The notes beneath the pieces were generated by a model. It had not been told where the DNA came from and did no database searches. It was given only the letters and a program-made list of their open reading frames with translations. Shown here piece after piece: positions 5,341 to 9,352 of a DNA stretch of 9,352 nt (position 1 is the stretch's first letter; every line of letters starts with the position of its first letter). Source of the DNA: Opitutia bacterium (lineage in GTDB: Bacteria > Verrucomicrobiota > Verrucomicrobiia > Opitutales > JANYDI01); the NCBI GenBank assembly GCA_025363695.1, contig JANYDI010000049.1:1-9352 (forward strand), written 5' to 3'. The position numbers and the translations under genes were made by a program.

Positions 5341-6237
5341 GTGTCGCTTATGTTGACTTTGGACCCGTTGGTACGCCCCTTGTATCCCTTTGCGAATAAT
5401 GCTAAAAACTATGTTCGCGTAGGGGAAGGGTACTACATGCACCTGGTGGATGAGGGAGCTGGGGAGGCTGTTTTATTTTTGCATGGGAATCCGACGTGGT
5501 CGTTTTTATATAGGAATTTAATAATAAAGTTAAGGGAGCGTTTTCGCTGCATTGCACCGGATCATCTTGGGTGTGGATTTTCGGATAAGCCGCAGAGGCA
5601 TCCGTATCGATTGAAGAACCACGTCGACCATATTCATCAGCTGGTGCAGAGTTTGGAGCTGAAACGGGTTCATTTAGTGTTACATGATTGGGGGGGGCCG
5701 ATTGGGTTGTTGTGGGCGATGGGGCGTCCGGAGCGTGTCGGGAAGATCGTATTACTGAATACAGGGGCCTTTGCTCAAGGATGGACTTTGCCTTGGCAAA
5801 TAGCGCTGTGTCGGCAGCCGCTTTGGGGGCCTTTGCTAGTGCGGGGCTTGGGGGCGTTTTCAAAAGGGCTTATGCGCCAAGGGGTTGTGCAGCCTTTGGA
5901 GCCTAAGGTTGTGCAGGGCTACTGTTGTCCTTATGGCTCTTGGGCGCAGCGGGTAGGTATTTGGGGATTTTTACGGGATATCCCTGTAACGGAGCGGCAT
6001 CCGAGCTTTCCGTTCTTGGCTCAATTGGACAAGGGGCTGGCGTTGTTTAAGAAGCATCCCATGCTTTTGTGTTGGGGGATGAAGGATTTTTGCTTTACAG
6101 GGGCGATTTTGCAGCGTTTTTGCGAGCGTTTTCCTCATGCCGATGTGCGTACCTACGCGGATGCTGGGCATTTGGTGCTGGAAGATGCGGGAGCGGATGC
6201 GCTGGGGGTGATTGAGGGGTTTTTGCTAGAAGCGTAG
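5341..6237 (+). CDS. Alpha/beta hydrolase, OleB-like / haloalkane dehalogenase family
   Basis: This 298-residue cytosolic alpha/beta-hydrolase carries the full haloalkane-dehalogenase-type machinery. HGNPTW (48-53) holds the N50 halide/oxyanion residue. The nucleophile motif LHDWGGPIG has D116 with W117 beside it. The catalytic acid is D249 in WGMKDF, and the histidine is H277 in DAGHLVLEDA. The acid after strand 7, the LLNTGAF segment, the LVRGLGAFSKG cap region and the GY-CPY-SWA-RV stretch are what I recall from OleB, the beta-lactone decarboxylase of long-chain olefin synthesis (OleABCD). OleB is a dehalogenase homologue, so the exact substrate is inferred. No oleA, oleC or oleD is in view. 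The start is GTG at 5341 or ATG at 5350: an in-frame TGA at 5332-5334 excludes anything earlier, and no Shine-Dalgarno site is seen. It converges with the next gene, with 6 bp between stops. Length is normal for the family. Confidence 0.85.
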   Translation: MSLMLTLDPLVRPLYPFANNAKNYVRVGEGYYMHLVDEGAGEAVLFLHGNPTWSFLYRNLIIKLRERFRCIAPDHLGCGFSDKPQRHPYRLKNHVDHIHQLVQSLELKRVHLVLHDWGGPIGLLWAMGRPERVGKIVLLNTGAFAQGWTLPWQIALCRQPLWGPLLVRGLGAFSKGLMRQGVVQPLEPKVVQGYCCPYGSWAQRVGIWGFLRDIPVTERHPSFPFLAQLDKGLALFKKHPMLLCWGMKDFCFTGAILQRFCERFPHADVRTYADAGHLVLEDAGADALGVIEGFLLEA

Positions 6238-6243
6238 TTATTT

Positions 6244-9200
6244 TTAGGGTTCGTTGGTGTCCTGGATAACAATGCCCGTGGTTGCTTGGTCCCAGGTTTC
6301 TTCGTAAATAGAGGGCTGGGCGGTGCCGATGTCTTCTTCGAGATCGAGGATGAACTCGTTTCCTTGAGTGAGGTCAGGAAGCGGCGTTGGCGTGATAGGG
6401 ATTGTGATAGGAGCGGGAGTGGGGTTGAAGAAGGATGGCGAAAAGACGATAGGGGTGGGGGCAGGGCTTACGGGTAAGGGGGCGTAAAGCTCAAAAAGCG
6501 TGCCGGTGAGCATGGTGGTGAAATTGTGGTAGGGACTTAAGGGGCTGGGGGTGCTGTAGTTGATTTCTACATCGCCGCTGTTGCGCATCAGGAGGGTGTC
6601 CTTGTTGCTGCCGCTATTGAGAATGATGTTTCCGGTGCTGTGTGGGAGGACGCTGATTTGCAGGGTTCCGCTGGGGTTTTTATAGCCTAATAGGCCGCTG
6701 ACCTTGTCGCTTCCGCTCAGGGCGCCTGTGTTTGTTACGCCTTGTAAGCGTGTATTGAGATTGCTGTTATCATAGCCGATGAATCCGCCTATGTATTTTC
6801 CGGATCCGCTGATGTTTCCGGAGTTATTGCTGGTGACGATGGAGGCAGCGGCGCTGTCGTTGTATCCAATAAAGCCACCGGCGTAGCTGTTGCTGTTGAT
6901 GTCGGCGCTTGCTGTAATGCTGCCTTGGTTACTGCTGTTGCTGATTTGAATGGAGCCGGAGGAGCCTTCACCTAAGAAGCCGCCGACTTTGGAGCTTCCG
7001 GTGACGCTGCCTTGTTGTGTGGTGTTGCTGATGCTTGTGTTGCCGAGGCTTTTCCCGACGAGTCCGCCAACGCTTGTAGTGCCTGTAACATTAAGATTTG
7101 TTTGGACATTGTCGATACTGAGGTTGCCTAGCGATTGTCCAATGAGTCCGCCGGTGACGCTGCCGCCTGTAACCGTGCCGCTAATACCGAAGTTTTTGAA
7201 GGACGTGTTTCCGGTGGTTTCGCTGAAGAGTCCGATGTTGTTGCTTGCGGAACTGATGCTGAGATTTGTGAGGTTATGGTTTCGGCCATCGAGGGAGCCG
7301 CTAAAGGTGTTGATGGGGGTGAAGTTGCCTATGGATGATAGGTTTATGTCCTTAAATATAAGGTAGTTACCGCTTGTATTAATGGATATATCTTGGACGT
7401 CACTGGCTTTGCTGAGCCAGAAAAATTCCTGAGCGGATCCTGCTAGCATGGATACGTGGCCCAAGGTGGAGACTTGTGGGCCGTCGTGGTAAATTTCAAG
7501 ATTTCCTGATTGTAATAAGTTTACGGATTCGAGGTTGTCGCCTGTAGTCGTAACTGTGCCGACATTATGGCTTCCTATATTGGATACAATGTTGCCACTC
7601 CAGTTTTTGTAGCCGACGAGATTGCTGACAAAGTTGCGGCCGCTTACGTTTCCGGAGCTTTGGATGTCGTTGAAGGTGAGGGTTCCGCTGCTGTTGTCGT
7701 AACCGACGAGGCCGCCGACGTAGTCGAGAGTTCCGGCGAGGGTTCCGCTGTTACTGCTTGTATTTATGGTGATATTTCCGCTAGTGTTAGCGCCTAGGAG
7801 GCCGCCGATGTATGAGGTTCCTGAGACAAAGGCCGTGTTGCTAACGTTGTTCATCGTGACGTTATTGCCGGCGAAGCCAATGGCGCCGCCGACCTTGTTG
7901 GCTCCGGATATAGAGCCGCCAATGGTGTCGCTGCTGAGGGTGGCGTCGCCCACGGAAGTCCCGACCAGGCCACCGACGCGATCCAAGGACCCCGTAACCG
8001 TTCCGCTGGTACGATTCGACGAAGAAATATTCACCGTTCCACTACCCAGGCCCAGCATGCCGCCAACATCACTGGTGCCGGTTATGTTGCCATAAGAACT
8101 ACTGCCGCTGATGGTTGCCGCTCCAGTAGCGGCCCCGACAAGGCCGCCTGTGTTGGCTGCAGAGGAGGTGAGGGTGCCCGTGTATCCAGAATTCGTGACG
8201 TTAACGACTGCGCCACCCGTTCCTAGCAGGCCGCCCACGTTTCCAACGCCTGCAATCGTCACGCCGCTGGGGCTGCGATTAACCGTGGCCGCTGTGATGT
8301 TGGCAATGCCTGTAACATTACCAGCAATACCGCCAACGGAATTGCCGGTGGCGGTGATATCGCCTGTGTTGGAGGCCGTGTCGACGGTGAGTTGTTGCGT
8401 TACATTACCGGCCAGGCCTCCGATGTTACTGCGGCCGCTGATGGAGGCGTTGTTCGTAGTAGCGTTGTTAATGGTGATATTACTAGCGGCCAGGCCGATG
8501 CCGCCGCCGACGTTGTCGACCCCCGATATAGTGCCGCTAATGGTATCTGCATTGAGGGTGGCGTCGCCGCTGGACAGGCCGATCATACCCCCTGCATTGT
8601 TTTCGCTAGCGCTAAGTGTTCCATTGTAAGATGAGTTGGTAATAGAGGCTGTGTTGCTGCTGCCAATAATGCCGCCTAAGTTATTGATGCCGTTGAGGTT
8701 AGCGGTGACTGTGGCGTTAGTAATATCCGCGTTTCCAAAGACGTTGCCAGCGATGCCGCCGGTATTGTCGCCGGTGCCCGAAACATTGCCCGCGTCCGTG
8801 GCTGTGTTGACAGTCAGTTGTTGCGTTACATTACCGGCCAGGCCTCCGATGTTACTGCGGCCGCTGATGGAGGCGTTGTTCGTAGTAGCGTTGTTAATGG
8901 TGATATTACTAGCGGCCAGGCCGATGCCACCGCCGACGTTGTCGACCCCCGATATAGTGCCGCTAATGGTATCTGCATTGAGGGTGGCGTCGCCGCTGGA
9001 CAGGCCGATCATACCCCCTGCATTATTTGCGCTAGCGCTAAGTGTCCCGTTGTAACTAGAGCTCGTAATCGAGGCGGTTGTATTTGAATCTCCAATAGCG
9101 CCGCCTACGTTACTTACTCCGCTGATGGTGCCCGAAGTGGTGGCTCCCGTAATGCTTGCAGCACCACCCGTATAACCGACAACGCCCCCTATGTTGGTGC

Positions 9201-9352
9201 CCGTTCCGCCTGTGGATGTAATGTTTCCGCTACTACCAAGCGTGTTCCCTGTGAGTATGCCTGCTATGTAACCCGAAATGCCGCCCAGATAATCGTTGCC
9301 TTTGACGGTGGCTGTATTCGTAATTCCAGTAAGCGTGGCATTGGCGTCGGCT
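6244..9352 (-). CDS. GLUG-repeat, filamentous-haemagglutinin-like surface protein (5' partial)
   Basis: A minus-strand frame stays open from the right window edge to TAA at 6244-6246, giving at least 1035 residues; the true start and any signal peptide lie beyond 9352. About 27 units of 22-30 residues end in a GG-hydrophobic-hydrophobic-G signature (NVGGGIG, NIGGLAG, YVGGLVG), the hallmark of GLUG repeats. The units are rich in Gly, Ser, Thr and Asn with alternating hydrophobics, as in a secreted beta-solenoid. Two stretches interrupt them: a cap module (GYKN-W-SG, then NLLQSGNLEIYHDG, coded about 7430-7620) followed by a GLUG leader (YLIFKDINLSSIG, FSGSLDG, HNLTNLSI), and a second cap near 6500-6690. 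The C-terminus is Pro-rich (SPAPTPIVFSPSF and following), then acidic. No autotransporter barrel or sorting signal is visible. It is probably an exported adhesin or cell-surface protein, but its ligand and export route cannot be read here. Confidence 0.85.
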   Translation of the reverse strand, partial: ADANATLTGITNTATVKGNDYLGGISGYIAGILTGNTLGSSGNITSTGGTGTNIGGVVGYTGGAASITGATTSGTISGVSNVGGAIGDSNTTASITSSSYNGTLSASANNAGGMIGLSSGDATLNADTISGTISGVDNVGGGIGLAASNITINNATTNNASISGRSNIGGLAGNVTQQLTVNTATDAGNVSGTGDNTGGIAGNVFGNADITNATVTANLNGINNLGGIIGSSNTASITNSSYNGTLSASENNAGGMIGLSSGDATLNADTISGTISGVDNVGGGIGLAASNITINNATTNNASISGRSNIGGLAGNVTQQLTVDTASNTGDITATGNSVGGIAGNVTGIANITAATVNRSPSGVTIAGVGNVGGLLGTGGAVVNVTNSGYTGTLTSSAANTGGLVGAATGAATISGSSSYGNITGTSDVGGMLGLGSGTVNISSSNRTSGTVTGSLDRVGGLVGTSVGDATLSSDTIGGSISGANKVGGAIGFAGNNVTMNNVSNTAFVSGTSYIGGLLGANTSGNITINTSSNSGTLAGTLDYVGGLVGYDNSSGTLTFNDIQSSGNVSGRNFVSNLVGYKNWSGNIVSNIGSHNVGTVTTTGDNLESVNLLQSGNLEIYHDGPQVSTLGHVSMLAGSAQEFFWLSKASDVQDISINTSGNYLIFKDINLSSIGNFTPINTFSGSLDGRNHNLTNLSISSASNNIGLFSETTGNTSFKNFGISGTVTGGSVTGGLIGQSLGNLSIDNVQTNLNVTGTTSVGGLVGKSLGNTSISNTTQQGSVTGSSKVGGFLGEGSSGSIQISNSSNQGSITASADINSNSYAGGFIGYNDSAAASIVTSNNSGNISGSGKYIGGFIGYDNSNLNTRLQGVTNTGALSGSDKVSGLLGYKNPSGTLQISVLPHSTGNIILNSGSNKDTLLMRNSGDVEINYSTPSPLSPYHNFTTMLTGTLFELYAPLPVSPAPTPIVFSPSFFNPTPAPITIPITPTPLPDLTQGNEFILDLEEDIGTAQPSIYEETWDQATTGIVIQDTNEP
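8390..8598 (-). repeat. Near-identical internal repeat of the GLUG gene, copy 1
   Basis: This 209-bp block matches 8816-9024 at an offset of exactly 426 bp (142 codons), with one visible difference (G at 8503, A at 8929). That difference is synonymous: both codons give Gly. It encodes three consecutive GLUG units, including DATLNADTISGTISG and NATTNNASISGRSNIGG. The similarity falls off on both sides, where the paired units are only related in protein sequence. Confidence 0.9.
8816..9024 (-). repeat. Near-identical internal repeat of the GLUG gene, copy 2
   Basis: This is the partner of 8390-8598, one 426-bp period toward the 5' end of the gene. The near-perfect identity at synonymous sites indicates recent duplication or gene conversion. 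A third, older relative of the same units is coded near 7850-7950 (DATLSSDTIGGSISG, FAGNNVTMNN). Identity this long could confuse short-read assembly, so the copy number in this gene should be treated with caution. Confidence 0.9.

Noticed and set aside
6244..9012. Taking ATG at 9010-9012 as the start of the GLUG protein
   Set aside because: The frame stays open to the window edge with GLUG units continuing (GVSNVGGAIG, GTNIGGVVG), so this Met is internal.
8111..9055. Long + strand open frames of Pro/Val-rich protein (8111-8629, 8636-9055)
   Set aside because: They are antisense to the GLUG gene; Gly codons read in reverse give Pro, and they repeat only because the GLUG units repeat.

Overview
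The window looks like a chromosomal segment of a Verrucomicrobiota bacterium, probably of the Opitutae/Puniceicoccales side. This placement is inference, not a search result. It rests on the form of the primary sigma factor: the region 1.1 wording (ELNIKIRELIQLAGNQGYLT, then INEALPE) and a long basic spacer carrying ERFDRVVVDKKIESR. It also rests on the DnaG style, on an OleB-like hydrolase, and on intergenic stem-loop clusters of a kind I associate with PVC and related genomes.

Layout. Positions 1-319 hold no gene but carry two palindromic repeat blocks: a triple stem-loop cluster (32-111) and a 125-bp three-hairpin element (151-275). Then come dnaG (320-2188) and rpoD (2227-3969) on the + strand, 38 bp apart. 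This is the dnaG-rpoD core of the bacterial macromolecular synthesis operon, without rpsU in view. Positions 3970-5340 form a 1.37-kb stretch without a convincing gene, dense in inverted and direct repeats. It holds a reversed copy of the three-hairpin element directly behind the rpoD stop codon, a 12-bp terminator-like hairpin, a 108-bp MITE-like inverted repeat, a short palindrome, a direct-repeat block with a doubtful minus-strand ORF, and a second full copy of the three-hairpin element. An alpha/beta hydrolase of the haloalkane dehalogenase/OleB type follows (5341-6237, +). Only 6 bp from its stop, the 3' end of a very large minus-strand gene begins (6244 to the window edge). It encodes a repetitive GLUG-type, filamentous-haemagglutinin-like surface protein whose N-terminus lies outside the window.

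Function. DnaG makes primers for replication and RpoD directs housekeeping transcription. The hydrolase and the GLUG protein converge and have no evident link to them. The OleB-like enzyme would act on beta-lactones in long-chain olefin synthesis, but no oleA, oleC or oleD is in the window.

Most notable observations: (i) DnaG has lost three of the four canonical zinc ligands of its N-terminal zinc-ribbon. (ii) The three-hairpin element occurs in three copies, its G-rich hairpin facing a gene end or start each time, and stem changes are compensated between copies. (iii) The GLUG protein shows recent 426-bp-period internal duplication and a duplicated non-GLUG cap module. (iv) All three + strand genes lack a visible Shine-Dalgarno sequence although upstream in-frame stops fix their starts.
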